Source: Oscillospiraceae bacterium
GTDB lineage: Bacteria > Bacillota > Clostridia > Oscillospirales > Oscillospiraceae
Length of the DNA: 20,821 nucleotides
Assembly: GCA_018265835.1 (NCBI GenBank)
Contig: JABLYK010000039.1
Coordinates: 1-20,821 of the forward strand
Reading direction: 5' to 3'
Shown: positions 7,956-17,237 of the stretch, piece after piece
Layout: every line of letters begins with the position of its first letter
Position numbering within the stretch: position 1 is the first letter of the stretch
The notes under the pieces: generated by a model
Database searches by the model: none
Told to the model about the DNA's origin: nothing
Seen by the model: the letters and a program-made list of their open reading frames with translations, nothing else
Program-made: the position numbers and the translations under genes

Positions 7956-10702
7956 ATATTTTTCATGCTTACACGCGCAAGACGCTGCGTCTGAACAAAA
8001 CGCGCACGCTGGTGACCATCATCGGCATCGTCCTCTCCGTCGCGCTCATCACGGCGGTGGCCGAGGGCGCATACAGCGGCCTTGTCTATATGCGCCGCGT
8101 GACTGAGGCGACGATCGGCAGCTTTTCCGCCCTGTATGAGCACATGACGGACGCCGAGGCGGCCGTCGTGGCAAACGACCCGGAGGTCGCGCAGACCGTC
8201 TCGTGGGGCGAGGTGGGCTATGCGGAGGTCGAAAATCTGAACGACGGCAAGCCGTATTTCTACATCGTTTCCGCAGATCAGAATTTGCAGGATCTCGTGT
8301 CGGTGCAGCTCACGCAGGGGCGTATGCCGCAAAACAGCGGCGAAATCCTGCTGCCGGAGCATTTGCAGGTCTATATCGACGACGCGCAGCGCTACGCGCT
8401 GGGCGATACGCTGACGCTGAACGTCGGCACGCGCACGCTGGACGGCGACATGCTCGACCAGCACAACCCGTACGTTGCGGAGGACGAGGCGGAGCAGATT
8501 GAAAACGCGGCGGAAAAGACCTACACTGTCGTGGGCTTTTATGAGCGGCTCGACAATCTGCTGGAGGACTACTCCGCGCCGGGCTTCACCGCCATCACCA
8601 CGGGCGAACCGGCGGCCTACCACACGGTGTTTTTCCGCCTGAACCACCCGGGCAAGACCTTTGACTATATGGAAACGCACCCGCGCAACACCAACAACCG
8701 CGTTTCCGGCCGCATCAATTCCGACCTGCTGTATTACTACGGCGCGACGAGCAACAGCCACGTCTATGCGATGATGGTCGGGCTGGTCGCCATCCTGATC
8801 GGGCTGATTATGTTCGGCTCCATTGTGCTGATCTACAACTCCTTTTCCATCTCCGTGGGCGAGCGCACGAAGCAGTTCGGCCTGCTCAAGAGTATCGGCG
8901 CGACGAACCGGCAGGTTCGCAGCACGGTGCTGTATGAGGCGCTGGTGCTGTGCGCCATTGCCATCCCGCTGGGACTTGTCATCGGCTGCGTGGGCATCGG
9001 CGTTACGCTGCACGCCCTGCGCGGCACGTTCAGCGCCATTCTGGATGCAAGCGGCGCGGTGGAGATGGGCATTGCACTCAATGGCTGGGTGCTCCTGTTT
9101 GCTGCGGTCATCGGATTGCTCACGGCGGTGATCTCCGCGTGGATCCCCGCGCGGCGCGCCGCGCGCATCACGGCCATCGACGCCATCCGCCAGTCGAACG
9201 ACATCAGCATCCGCAGCAGGCAGGTGAAAACCTCGAAGCTGACCTACAAGCTCTTTGGCTTTCCGGGGATGCTCGCGTCCAAGAACTTCAAGCGCAACCG
9301 GAAAAAATACCGCGCGACCGTCGTGTCCCTGTTTTTGAGCGTGGTGCTGTTCATCTCCGCATCGTCCTTCTGCGCGTATCTGGGTGAAAGCGTGGACAGC
9401 ATGACCAGCGATCGGGGCTACGACCTGGTGTACTGCACGCCGCAGGAGGAGCGCAGCGACCCGGCTCCGCTGTATCAGAAGCTCATGGCGGCAGACAGCG
9501 TGACCGGCGGCACGTATGTGGACATGCAAAGCTCCGATGTCCGCGCTGCCGGCGATGTGCTGACCGACGAGGTGAAGAACATCGTCTTCGAAAGCGACGG
9601 CGCGGCATACTACAACGGCGCCTCGCATTCTTACGGAAATCACACGCAGGAGTCGTCCGGCGGCCAGTACCCGGTGTATGCCTACGTCTACTTCGTGCGC
9701 GACGAGGACTTTTTGACCCTGCTGGCGGAAAACGGGCTGGATCAGGCGACGTTCTACAACGCGGATGCGCCGCTGGCGCTGCTGTATGACCACTCAACCT
9801 GGGTCAGCTTTGAGGAGGGCGGCAACCGCTGGATGGATTATGAGACGTTCCGCGACGATGCGCTCCCCTTCGAGGTGGGGTATACCGAGCAGAAGGTGAT
9901 CGAGGGATACTGCGGCTACGGCACAGAGACGGACCCGGAGACCGGCGAGACACAGTATATCTATGTGCCGGACGGCGCGAACCTGGAAACGCTGCCGGAG
10001 GAGGAATACCGGTATCTCCCGGCGTCCGAGGCGCTCACAATATCGCCGATGCGCATCGGCGCAAAGCTCGAAACTGCGCCGTACTTCGTCGAAAGCGGGC
10101 TGTGCATCCTCTATCCGTACAGCTTCGGCCCCAGCGTGCTGGAGTCGTTCGGGCACATGACGTCCTACTACTTCCGGTCGGACGACCACGCCGCCTCGTA
10201 TGACAGTATGCAGAAGATCCTGGACGACGAGGGACAGATCATCTACCGGCTGAGCGACTACGCCGCCGACAACGAGCAGCAGCGCGCGCTCATCACGGTC
10301 GTGAACGTGTTCTCCTACGGGTTCATCATCCTCATTTCGCTGATCGCGCTGGCGAACGTGTTCAACACGATCTCGACGAACATCTCCCTGCGCCGCCGCG
10401 AGTTCGCCATGCTGAAATCCGTCGGCATGACGGAGGGCGGGTTTAACCGCATGATGAATTTCGAGTGCCTGCTCTATGGCGTGAAGGGCCTGCTTTACGG
10501 CCTGCCCACCTCGTTTGCCGTCACGTGGCTGATCTACCGCTCGGTTCAAAACAGCGTGCAGGTTGGATACCACGTGCCGTGGTACAGCGTTGCCATTGCA
10601 ATCGGCAGCGTGTTCCTCGTGGTGTTTGCCACCATGCTCTACTCGATGGATAAGATCAAAAAGGACAATCCCATCGACGCATTGAAAAACGAAAATCTGT
10701 AA
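7952..10702 (+). CDS. FtsX-family ABC permease with two ectodomains
   Basis: The 916-residue membrane subunit is built as two halves. Each has an N-terminal membrane helix (about 18-40 and 452-472), a large extracellular domain (about 45-265 and 475-770) and a three-helix FtsX domain (about 270-400 and 772-910). The FtsX signature appears twice, as KQFGLLKSIGAT and RREFAMLKSVGMT. Such permeases use ATP-driven conformational change for extrusion or mechanotransmission rather than ordinary channel transport. The second ectodomain is rich in acidic and aromatic residues. The gene overlaps the ATPase gene by 4 bases and ends 3 bases before a strong terminator. It resembles MacB- and Bce-like exporters, but it is longer than BceB (about 650 residues) and not clearly orthologous. 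Confidence 0.93.
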
Positions 10703-10705
10703 AAC

Positions 10706-10740
10706 AAACAGGCTCGGAGCATTGCTCCGAGCCTGTTTTG
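10706..10740. terminator. Bidirectional terminator between permease and anchored-protein genes
   Basis: A perfect 15-bp stem (10706-10720 with 10724-10738) with an ATT loop has T-rich tails on both strands. The permease stops at 10702 and the minus-strand gene ends at 10741, so it serves both convergent operons. Confidence 0.9.
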
Positions 10741-11544
10741 TCATTCCTCGTAGATTGCACTCCCCATCAGCACGCAGCCGTCGCTGACGTAGTGCGAGGG
10801 ACGGATCGTCACGCTGCCGCCGGCGGGAATGCTGCGCCCCTTGGCGGTGTAGGTGATGCCGCCGACAAAGACGTTTTCGTCCTCGTGATAAAACTTATAA
10901 AACACGCGCACGACGGGGAGCGTCTCATCCGTGAGATTCATGAGCGTGAGCGAGTCATCGCCATTATCGACGATGAGCACCTGATCGCTGGCGAAGGGGA
11001 GCGATTCCACCGTGGCGACGACGCGGTCGGTCAGCGCCAGCACTGCGGCGCTGTCATATGCGTGGCGGTTCGCTTCCAGCACCACGGCGGATTCGCCCGC
11101 CGGGAGGTCGGAGAGCTTGAACACCAGCGTCTCGCCGCCCGCGGCAAAGGCGTATTCGGCGTACTGAATGGCCGCGCTGCCGTTGTTCGTGAATTGCAGC
11201 GCCAGCACGTTCGTCACGCTGTCGTCGCTGCCGTCTTCCACGAACAGGCCGTCATACCCGCCGAGGGCGCGGATGCCGACGCTGTAGTCCCCGTCGGTCA
11301 TGGTCTTCCACGGCGCACCGGCATCGGCGTCGGTGGTGACGTTCGAGGTGTCGCCATTGCCGACGGCGCCGGTCTGCGTGCCCGGCGCTTCGACGTCCGG
11401 ATCCGTGTTGGGCGTTGTGGATTCGGTGGGCGTATCCGGCGTCGTGGCTGCTTCGCCGGGGCGGGTGCAGAGCCAGATCACCAGCGCGAGCACAAGCACC
11501 GCCACGACGGCGACGGCGATCCAAAGCGTTTTCTTATCTTTCAT
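10741..11544 (-). CDS. Membrane-anchored extracellular protein of unknown function
   Basis: The 267-residue protein has a positively charged start (MKDKK), one transmembrane helix (7-27), a Thr/Pro/Asp-rich linker (about 33-75) and an extracellular domain of about 180 residues. That domain is rich in small and beta-forming residues (for example VLALQFTNNGSAAIQYAEY). It has no Cys in the ectodomain and no cell-wall sorting motif. AAGGAGG lies 9 bases before ATG 11544. Its start overlaps the radical SAM gene by 11 bases, so it is the last gene of that operon. It could be a surface receptor, immunity or secretion accessory for the modified peptide, but nothing in its sequence proves this. Confidence 0.85.
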   Translation of the reverse strand: MKDKKTLWIAVAVVAVLVLALVIWLCTRPGEAATTPDTPTESTTPNTDPDVEAPGTQTGAVGNGDTSNVTTDADAGAPWKTMTDGDYSVGIRALGGYDGLFVEDGSDDSVTNVLALQFTNNGSAAIQYAEYAFAAGGETLVFKLSDLPAGESAVVLEANRHAYDSAAVLALTDRVVATVESLPFASDQVLIVDNGDDSLTLMNLTDETLPVVRVFYKFYHEDENVFVGGITYTAKGRSIPAGGSVTIRPSHYVSDGCVLMGSAIYEE

Positions 11545-12670
11545 GGGAGTCGGCCTCCTTCTCCAGCAATTCGCGGCAGGCCGCCGGCACGGCGCGCATC
11601 AGATCGCACCGGTACTGCGGCTTACGGTCATAGTGCCCGGTCTCCGTATAGCACATGGCGGCGCAGGTGTGGCAATAGTGCTTCGCGTCGCAGCTTGCGC
11701 ACTCCGGCGGGAGGTGCAGCGCAGCGGTCTGCGCACGCAGGGACTGCCACGCGTCCGCAAAGCCCTGCTCGAACGGGAGCACGGCCGGTTCGTTCACCAT
11801 GCCGCACGGCGTCATGCGCCCGTCCCACGTGACCCAGAACGCGCTCTTCCCGGCGCGGCACTGCAGGCCCTCGCCCTCGCAGTCGGCGCAGAGCGGCGTG
11901 TCCACGGGCTGGTGCGACTCGATGGCCTTGCAATATTCGCGCAGATTCTCTACGCCGTATTGCAGGCGGCGGATCTTGACCTCCGTGCGCGCGGACTCTT
12001 CGGCGGTGAAGCGCGCGTTGCGTCCGACGCTCTCCGCATCGCGACGCAGCGGCGGGAACATGTACGACGTGGCCTGCAGCACGAGCTTGTGCGCGTCGGA
12101 ATAGGCGACGATGTCCTCCAGATCGCTGGCGTTCCACGGCGTGACGCTGCAATTGAGCTTGACAGAGATGCCCGCATCCCGCAGCAGGTCGATGGCGCGC
12201 GTCACCTGCGTGAAGCCGGTGGGGTGGCCGCAAAGCCGCGCATACGTTGCGTCCGACGCGCCGTAGAGCGTGATGTTGATGCGCTGCGGCGGGTTTACCT
12301 TCAGCCACGCGACGGTCTCCTCCGTGATGAGGGTGGCGTTGGAGTTGATCGAGATGACGAAGCCCATCTGCCGCAGCTCGGTATACAGCCGCCGGAACTC
12401 GGGGTAGAGGAACGGCTCGCCGCCGGTGAGCAGCAGGAGCAGCATGCCCTGCTCCCTGGCTTCGCGCGCGAGGGCGAGCCATTCCTCCGCTGTGCGCAGG
12501 CGCTTGCCGGTCGCGGCGAATTCCTCCGGCGACATGCGGACATAGCACATTTTGCACGCCATGCTGCACAGCGGCGTCAGCTCGAACGTGCCGCTCAGCG
12601 GGATGCCCTGCGCGACGGCGCGGCGGTGCATGTGCTCGATGATTTGAAGTTCAGTCTGGTTGCCGGTCAT
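11534..12670 (-). CDS. Radical SAM/SPASM peptide-modifying enzyme
   Basis: The 378-residue enzyme starts a radical chemistry cycle by cleaving S-adenosylmethionine at a [4Fe-4S] cluster held by C35, C39 and C42 (CSMACKMC). GGEP at 83-86 is the SAM-contacting motif. The C-terminal third (about 255-350) is a Cys-rich SPASM domain (CADCEGEGLQC, CGM, CASCDAKHYCHTC, CYTETG) that binds extra clusters and is typical of peptide maturases. No PqqD-like recognition domain is visible at the N-terminus. ATG 12670 overlaps the kinase-like gene's stop (ATGA) and has AGGAGG upstream. The likely substrate is the Cys-containing peptide encoded at 13589-13858, giving thioether or carbon cross-links; that pairing is inferred from position. 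Confidence 0.93.
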   Translation of the reverse strand: MTGNQTELQIIEHMHRRAVAQGIPLSGTFELTPLCSMACKMCYVRMSPEEFAATGKRLRTAEEWLALAREAREQGMLLLLLTGGEPFLYPEFRRLYTELRQMGFVISINSNATLITEETVAWLKVNPPQRINITLYGASDATYARLCGHPTGFTQVTRAIDLLRDAGISVKLNCSVTPWNASDLEDIVAYSDAHKLVLQATSYMFPPLRRDAESVGRNARFTAEESARTEVKIRRLQYGVENLREYCKAIESHQPVDTPLCADCEGEGLQCRAGKSAFWVTWDGRMTPCGMVNEPAVLPFEQGFADAWQSLRAQTAALHLPPECASCDAKHYCHTCAAMCYTETGHYDRKPQYRCDLMRAVPAACRELLEKEADSHER

Positions 12671-13533
12671 GGGGAATCCTCCTGGGATGCGAGTGTGGTT
12701 TGCAGCAGATCGACGGCGAGCGCGTCCGGCGTGCAGCACAGGCGGTAGACGGGCACGGCGGCGCTCAGCCGGATCAGCAGATCGACGGCGGCGGCGTGCC
12801 CCTGCGTGTTCCAGCGCTGGATGGCGGTTTCGGAATAGAGCAGGCGGAATGCCTCCGGCGCGGCGAGGCGCTCGATGGTGTTCTCCGGCGCCTGGCGCAG
12901 CACGACGATGGCGCGGATGGGCGCGGACTTGTTTTTGTAGATGCCGCTCGACCCCGCGAAGGGGAAGCCGAACGCCGTCCAGACGCCGTCCACGCAGCGG
13001 ATGACGCTGCGGTCGCCGTTGATCTGCTCGGCGTGCGCGTACTGCTCCCAGAGCGCGGCCTGCGTGCTCTTGCCCGTGCCGGACGGCGCGGAGAAGAGGA
13101 TGGCCTGTCCATTGTGCGTGATGAACGAGCTGTGCAGGCTGACCGCGCCGAGCGCGGTGAGCATGTGCTCAAGATTCGCCGCGTCGAGGAGGTTGTCGAA
13201 GTCGCGGAAGAAACGAATCAGTTCCGGATAGAGATAGCCTTGCTGGTGCAGCGGGTCCGCGTCGCGGCTGACGAGACAGGTGCATGGCTCCGGCGCGAGC
13301 AAATTGCGCTCGATCGCATAGCCGTCCGCCAGACGGAGCACGCGCGGATTTTCTGCATGAACGACCGTGCCGCGCAGCCCTTCGGGGCGGCTGATTTCAA
13401 ACGAGATGGAACAGTCGTCGTGCGGCGCGTCGGTCAAAAACGGTTGAAAGCGTCTGTCTATTTTCAGATGCACCGGCGCGTCAATGCGCCAGACGAATCC
13501 GGCCATATTCAGTTTACAGGAAAAAGGTTTCAT
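12667..13533 (-). CDS. HPr-kinase-like P-loop protein of a peptide-modification locus
   Basis: The 288-residue cytoplasmic protein has a degenerate N-terminal domain and a C-terminal HPr-kinase-like core. S133-H134-S135 precedes the P-loop SAPSGTGKST (148-157), followed by INGDRSVI (171-178) and FPFAGSSGIYKN (190-201). Relatives of this fold occur in lasso and other peptide-modification clusters and can phosphorylate peptides. ATG 13533 is chosen because upstream in-frame codons overlap the peptide gene. It has no good ribosome site, and a terminator hairpin ends only 11 bases before it, so it should be expressed weakly by read-through. The radical SAM gene follows with a 4-base overlap. The family is likely; its substrate is not known. 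Confidence 0.85.
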   Translation of the reverse strand: MKPFSCKLNMAGFVWRIDAPVHLKIDRRFQPFLTDAPHDDCSISFEISRPEGLRGTVVHAENPRVLRLADGYAIERNLLAPEPCTCLVSRDADPLHQQGYLYPELIRFFRDFDNLLDAANLEHMLTALGAVSLHSSFITHNGQAILFSAPSGTGKSTQAALWEQYAHAEQINGDRSVIRCVDGVWTAFGFPFAGSSGIYKNKSAPIRAIVVLRQAPENTIERLAAPEAFRLLYSETAIQRWNTQGHAAAVDLLIRLSAAVPVYRLCCTPDALAVDLLQTTLASQEDSP

Positions 13534-13544
13534 AGGCAAGTTGG

Positions 13545-13577
13545 AAAAAGGCCATGCCAAGCGGCATGGCCTTTTTT
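13545..13577 (-). terminator. Terminator/attenuator after the precursor-like peptide gene
   Basis: A 14-bp stem AAAAAGGCCATGCC (13545-13558) with its complement (13563-13576), loop AAGC, has T runs on both strands. It lies about 12 bases after the peptide stop and 11 bases before the kinase-like start, so it separates a high-level peptide transcript from read-through into the enzyme genes. Confidence 0.88.
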
Positions 13578-13588
13578 GAAGTTGTGTG

Positions 13589-13858
13589 TCAGGAACCGAA
13601 GGGATGACCAATACCATCAGAAGGAGTATTGTAGCACTTAACAAATACTTCATTAGGGTCGTTATATTGTTCGTCTGAGCATGTGCTCACACTGCTATAG
13701 AACAAATACAGACCCTCTGGGGTTATGAAGTGACAAGTGCTATTGCCCCAATGATTAATCGTACTATGGTCACCACTAAAGCCGGAACAAAGGGCAATGT
13801 GCTCCGACAGTTCGAAGGACTCCGCGAACAGCGCGGGCTTGGAATACGTCTTTTTCAT
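13589..13858 (-). CDS. Precursor-like Cys-containing peptide (candidate RiPP substrate)
   Basis: The 89-residue peptide starts at ATG 13858, after AAGGAGG (13873-13867). The first 22 residues, MKKTYSKPALFAESFELS plus EHIA, match a leader pattern I recall from short Firmicute peptides (KKxYxKPxLxxExFxLSExIA). The rest is polar and aromatic with four Cys at 24, 42, 60 and 75, and ends in GIGHPFGS. There is no signal peptide or membrane segment. It lies 16 bases after the VWA gene and is followed by a terminator, then an HPr-kinase-like protein and a radical SAM enzyme. It is therefore the obvious substrate for modification, although the core is longer than most sactipeptides. No product class can be assigned. 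The gene looks less GC-rich than the enzyme genes. Confidence 0.82.
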   Translation of the reverse strand: MKKTYSKPALFAESFELSEHIALCSGFSGDHSTINHWGNSTCHFITPEGLYLFYSSVSTCSDEQYNDPNEVFVKCYNTPSDGIGHPFGS

Positions 13859-13874
13859 TGCGGTTTCCTCCTTA

Positions 13875-16847
13875 TTACAGTCTGCCGAACAGCTTACCGA
13901 TGCTGTCTCTCACCTGCGCCCAGATCGCGTGGATGATCGCAGAAATGGTGTTGTTCGGAGTTTCCGGGGTCGGAACCTCGGGAGCCGGAGTTGTATCAAC
14001 AATTTCCAGTGCGTCAAAGTCTGCCATGTAGCTCATCAGCTCGGGGCTGGACATCACCATCGCGCTGGAGGTGCCGTCGCCACTGGAGATCTGAACGTTG
14101 GTTACAGAAAGCAGTACGTTACTGTTACTGGTATTCTCAATGACAACGTAGCCATCGCTGCTTACTTTGACCGGATAGTACATATCGATCGCAGAATTGA
14201 CAGCGAGAGTCGTTGTGGCTTCATCACAAGTCACCTTTGCCGCAGCACTGCCCCGATTCTCAGGAGCGCTCAGGCCAACCAGAACCGTTGCTCCCTCCGG
14301 AACGCCGGTAAGCTGGAAGCCTACTTTCTGATTCTGAGCAAGGTAAACCTCGTTCTTCGGGCCGTCCTTTTCGTAGACGGAAATGTCATTCGTTTCGTGC
14401 TTCTCATCCACATATACAGCGCCCTCGGTCAGTCCTGTCGGGGTTGCAGACAGAAGCTGCTCACGAACGTTCACGAACTGCGCCTTAACGTCGATACCAC
14501 TCTCTTTGCCGACAGCAACGGCGTCGGCGTTAGCCGGATTATAGATGCGCACACCATCGAGTTTGTAATTTTCATTGTTGCCGGTGCGAATGGTCAACTG
14601 GTAGGTACCATAGGTCAAACCGGTAAAGCTAAGCGTTGGCACATTTATCAGGCTTGGATTGCTTACATAGGTGTTGTTCATGCTGCCGTCCATGACCTTG
14701 TTTCCTGCTGCATCTGTAACCAGCGAGTTAATCACGTTACCCTCAGCATCAACTGCACGAAGCTTCGCATACACAGAACCAGAGTTTGCTTCCGTGGTGC
14801 AATAGACGTCAATGCCAGTACCAGTGAAAGTCAATGTTTTCGTTGTGTTTGCGTCCAGCTTATCAACACCATAATTTACAGAAGCGCTGTCATAGCCCTG
14901 ATCGCTATCGGTGAAGTCGCTGGAGCTGTTCAGCAGGTCGTCATCGAAGTAGACATTGTTCGCGGGAATGACGTTGACCTTGTTCCAGCGGGTGGCGGTA
15001 TCGTTGCCGTCGTCGTTATAGTCGCCGTAGAAGAGGACGGAATCCACACCGTCGAAGACAAGGTTGCCATCAGCAACACGATTGCCCAGCTTGTAGGTGA
15101 GATTGTTGCTGCTGAGGTCAAACGTGCCATAGGCTCCAGTAAGCGCGCTGTTCGTCTGCAGCACGTGCGTTGCGATGTTCGCCGCCATGCTGAAATCCAG
15201 CACCTTGGTGTAGACAGGGATGTTGGTGGACGGCATCGGGAAACGGGAAACGGGCGTTTCGGAGGTCTCACTATCATAAACACCAGAAGCGTCCGTGTTG
15301 GAGAACACTTGCTCACCGGAATCTTTCGGAATCAGACCGCTGATCGTAAGAACCAGCTTTTGGCCGTGCGGTTCATCACCCAACATGGCAACGTAGTTCT
15401 CTTTGTAATCAAAACCGGTTACAGTCACGGTCTGACCGTCGCACACGGGGGTGTAAGTCTGGGAGGCGGTTTCGCGCCAAGTGAAAGAGCCATCATTCGC
15501 CTTGCCAGTGCATGCATAGGATGCAGCCGAGAGCGTCACATTGGCCGGAACGGTGAACTTGTCCGAAACCACGTCCTTCAGCACAGCCTCTGTGGTCAGA
15601 TTCACCTTCGACGAACCCGTAATGCTGCCCTGAATGGTGCTGAAAACATTATTCAAGCCAGCCGAGTCGGAAGCTGCGAGGTAGTAGCTATCGTCATCAG
15701 CAGAAGTCGGATGGGAACCGCCAGTTCCCGCCTCGTTCATACTCTTTGCGTTGGGATAGTTGCTGGAAACATAGTTCATGAACTTGTTTTCATTACTCGC
15801 GAGACTGGTCGGATTTGCGTTGTCAAAGATGCCAATCGTATAAACTTTAGCAGAATCTTTGATGGTCTTAGCGGCCGAAATGGCAGCATCAGCAACATTG
15901 GAATTATAAGAGCTACCGTCGGTAGGAGTACCGTCAGTAAACATGATGACCAGCTTAGTACGGCCTTCCTCATCCTTTTTGGCGTCCTGATTCAGAATGT
16001 CCTGCGCCATCTTCATACCGAGATCAGTACGGGTAGCGCCGTTCGCGGCCAATGCATTGATTGCATCGGTCAGCATGGTTTGGCTGGCGGGAGTTGTGGT
16101 ATCCTGAAAAGCATTTTTGGTAGCGGTGAGGTAGTTTTTATCGTTGTACTTCACGCCAACGGAGCCGCTATTAGTGCCGCTGACAGACAGAACTTCGGTG
16201 TTGTCACCAAAGTCACTTTCAGATGCAAAGCCAACGATTGCGATGCGGTGATCAACGTTGTTTGTTGTCGCGTTTGTTTTAACTGTCGATACAAAAGTAT
16301 TAACCGCAGTTTTCAGTGCATCCAAGCGTGTTTCGTAAAGCTGCGTATGATTCCAGCTGTTGTCGTTTGCGCTGGTTTTAGGAGTTACGGTAGTCCACTG
16401 GTTGCCCGCGATAGGAATCCAAGTACTATATCCCCAAGAAGAACCATTCCAAGTTACGGGGTCACCGACAGAAGAAGTGCCTGATGTTCTATAATATGTT
16501 TTGGTTTTATCAAGCTCGTTCGCATAAACTTTGATTCCACTGCCCATCGAACCGGACTGGTCGAGCACCAGAACAATGTCCAGCGGTGCGACTGTGTCGG
16601 GTGTGGTTGTGACATCGCCAGTGGCGTAAGCCTCCAGCTTCAGCGAATAGTTACCCTTCGTATCCTCTGTCAGGGTCTTGCTCAAAACAAGACCACTGTC
16701 AGCACCTGTGTAGGTTGGATTTGTGATCTCATTGCCGCCGCCACCCGCCGCGCTCGCACCCATGACCGGCAAGAGCGTCACGACCATGAGCAGGCAGAGC
16801 AGGAACGCAAGGGCGCGCTGGCCGCGGCGTGCTGCACGTTTTTGCAT
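13875..16847 (-). CDS. Large secreted von Willebrand factor A domain protein
   Basis: The 990-residue secreted protein begins at ATG 16847, after AAAGGAGGAG. It has a signal peptide (basic MQKRAARRGQR, then a hydrophobic stretch, cleavage likely near ASA at 31-33). A VWA domain starts near residue 88, with the metal-binding D96-x-S98-x-S100 (DQSGSMG), a later GATRTDLGM threonine region and FTDGTPTDGS. About 600 residues of beta-rich domains follow. A Pro/Thr linker (APEVPTPETPNN) and an amphipathic tail (AIWAQVRDSIGKLFGRL) close the protein. There is no LPxTG motif or terminal membrane helix, so attachment to the cell is unclear. VWA domains usually mediate adhesion or protein binding. The peptide gene follows after 16 bases, implying co-transcription. 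By eye it is less GC-rich than its neighbours. Confidence 0.92.
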   Translation of the reverse strand: MQKRAARRGQRALAFLLCLLMVVTLLPVMGASAAGGGGNEITNPTYTGADSGLVLSKTLTEDTKGNYSLKLEAYATGDVTTTPDTVAPLDIVLVLDQSGSMGSGIKVYANELDKTKTYYRTSGTSSVGDPVTWNGSSWGYSTWIPIAGNQWTTVTPKTSANDNSWNHTQLYETRLDALKTAVNTFVSTVKTNATTNNVDHRIAIVGFASESDFGDNTEVLSVSGTNSGSVGVKYNDKNYLTATKNAFQDTTTPASQTMLTDAINALAANGATRTDLGMKMAQDILNQDAKKDEEGRTKLVIMFTDGTPTDGSSYNSNVADAAISAAKTIKDSAKVYTIGIFDNANPTSLASNENKFMNYVSSNYPNAKSMNEAGTGGSHPTSADDDSYYLAASDSAGLNNVFSTIQGSITGSSKVNLTTEAVLKDVVSDKFTVPANVTLSAASYACTGKANDGSFTWRETASQTYTPVCDGQTVTVTGFDYKENYVAMLGDEPHGQKLVLTISGLIPKDSGEQVFSNTDASGVYDSETSETPVSRFPMPSTNIPVYTKVLDFSMAANIATHVLQTNSALTGAYGTFDLSSNNLTYKLGNRVADGNLVFDGVDSVLFYGDYNDDGNDTATRWNKVNVIPANNVYFDDDLLNSSSDFTDSDQGYDSASVNYGVDKLDANTTKTLTFTGTGIDVYCTTEANSGSVYAKLRAVDAEGNVINSLVTDAAGNKVMDGSMNNTYVSNPSLINVPTLSFTGLTYGTYQLTIRTGNNENYKLDGVRIYNPANADAVAVGKESGIDVKAQFVNVREQLLSATPTGLTEGAVYVDEKHETNDISVYEKDGPKNEVYLAQNQKVGFQLTGVPEGATVLVGLSAPENRGSAAAKVTCDEATTTLAVNSAIDMYYPVKVSSDGYVVIENTSNSNVLLSVTNVQISSGDGTSSAMVMSSPELMSYMADFDALEIVDTTPAPEVPTPETPNNTISAIIHAIWAQVRDSIGKLFGRL

Positions 16848-17018
16848 AATGAAACTCCTCCTTTGTTTTTCAGCACCGCATCCGGCAAAGGAAGAGGGGA
16901 TCCTCTCCAGCGAGCTTTCCGGCTCTGGTGTGATGCGCTGCGTGGTTACTTGAAACTGCTTTTTTGAAGCAAACTTGAGACTTATCCAAAGTATACCCGG
17001 CATCCCGATTTTCGTCAA
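16848..17018 (-). promoter_or_regulatory. Promoter and long leader of the VWA-peptide operon
   Basis: On the minus strand, TTGACG (17018-17013), a 17-bp spacer and TATACT (16995-16990) make a strong promoter. The leader is about 135 bases and contains several short complementary segments, for example AGAGG-ATC-CCTCT-like sequence near 16893-16908. I matched it to no known riboswitch. The stretch from here to 17202 holds no gene; an AT-rich patch with TATAAT at about 17103-17110 could be a weak plus-strand promoter. Confidence 0.7.
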
Positions 17019-17202
17019 GGTGGGAATCAATGAAATATCGCCCGTTCCGTGACCATTTTCTATCCGAAACGCCCAGATATTGTCCTGCGTCAAAGCCCCA
17101 TACTATAATAATGTTTTAGTACTGTGTTTTAACGCACATGTTTCGCGGAAAATCCAGGCGTTTGAGGAGAAAACTATCGGAGCGGCGGGGGGGACTCCGA
17201 GG

Positions 17203-17231
17203 TTGACAAAATGGGCGGGGGCGGATATAAT
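17203..17231 (+). promoter_or_regulatory. Perfect consensus promoter of antisense RNA, copy 2
   Basis: TTGACA (17203-17208), 17 bp, TATAAT (17226-17231), followed by GAAAACAGAAAAAG as in the other copies. Confidence 0.88.
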
Positions 17232-17237
17232 GAAAAC

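Noticed and set aside
13797..16484. 895-codon plus-strand frame opposite the VWA gene
   Set aside because: The minus frame has a ribosome site, signal peptide and VWA metal site; the plus frame has none of these and begins inside the peptide gene.
16848..16983. Known riboswitch in the VWA leader
   Set aside because: I compared it with remembered c-di-GMP and other consensus cores and found no match; only short generic hairpins are visible.
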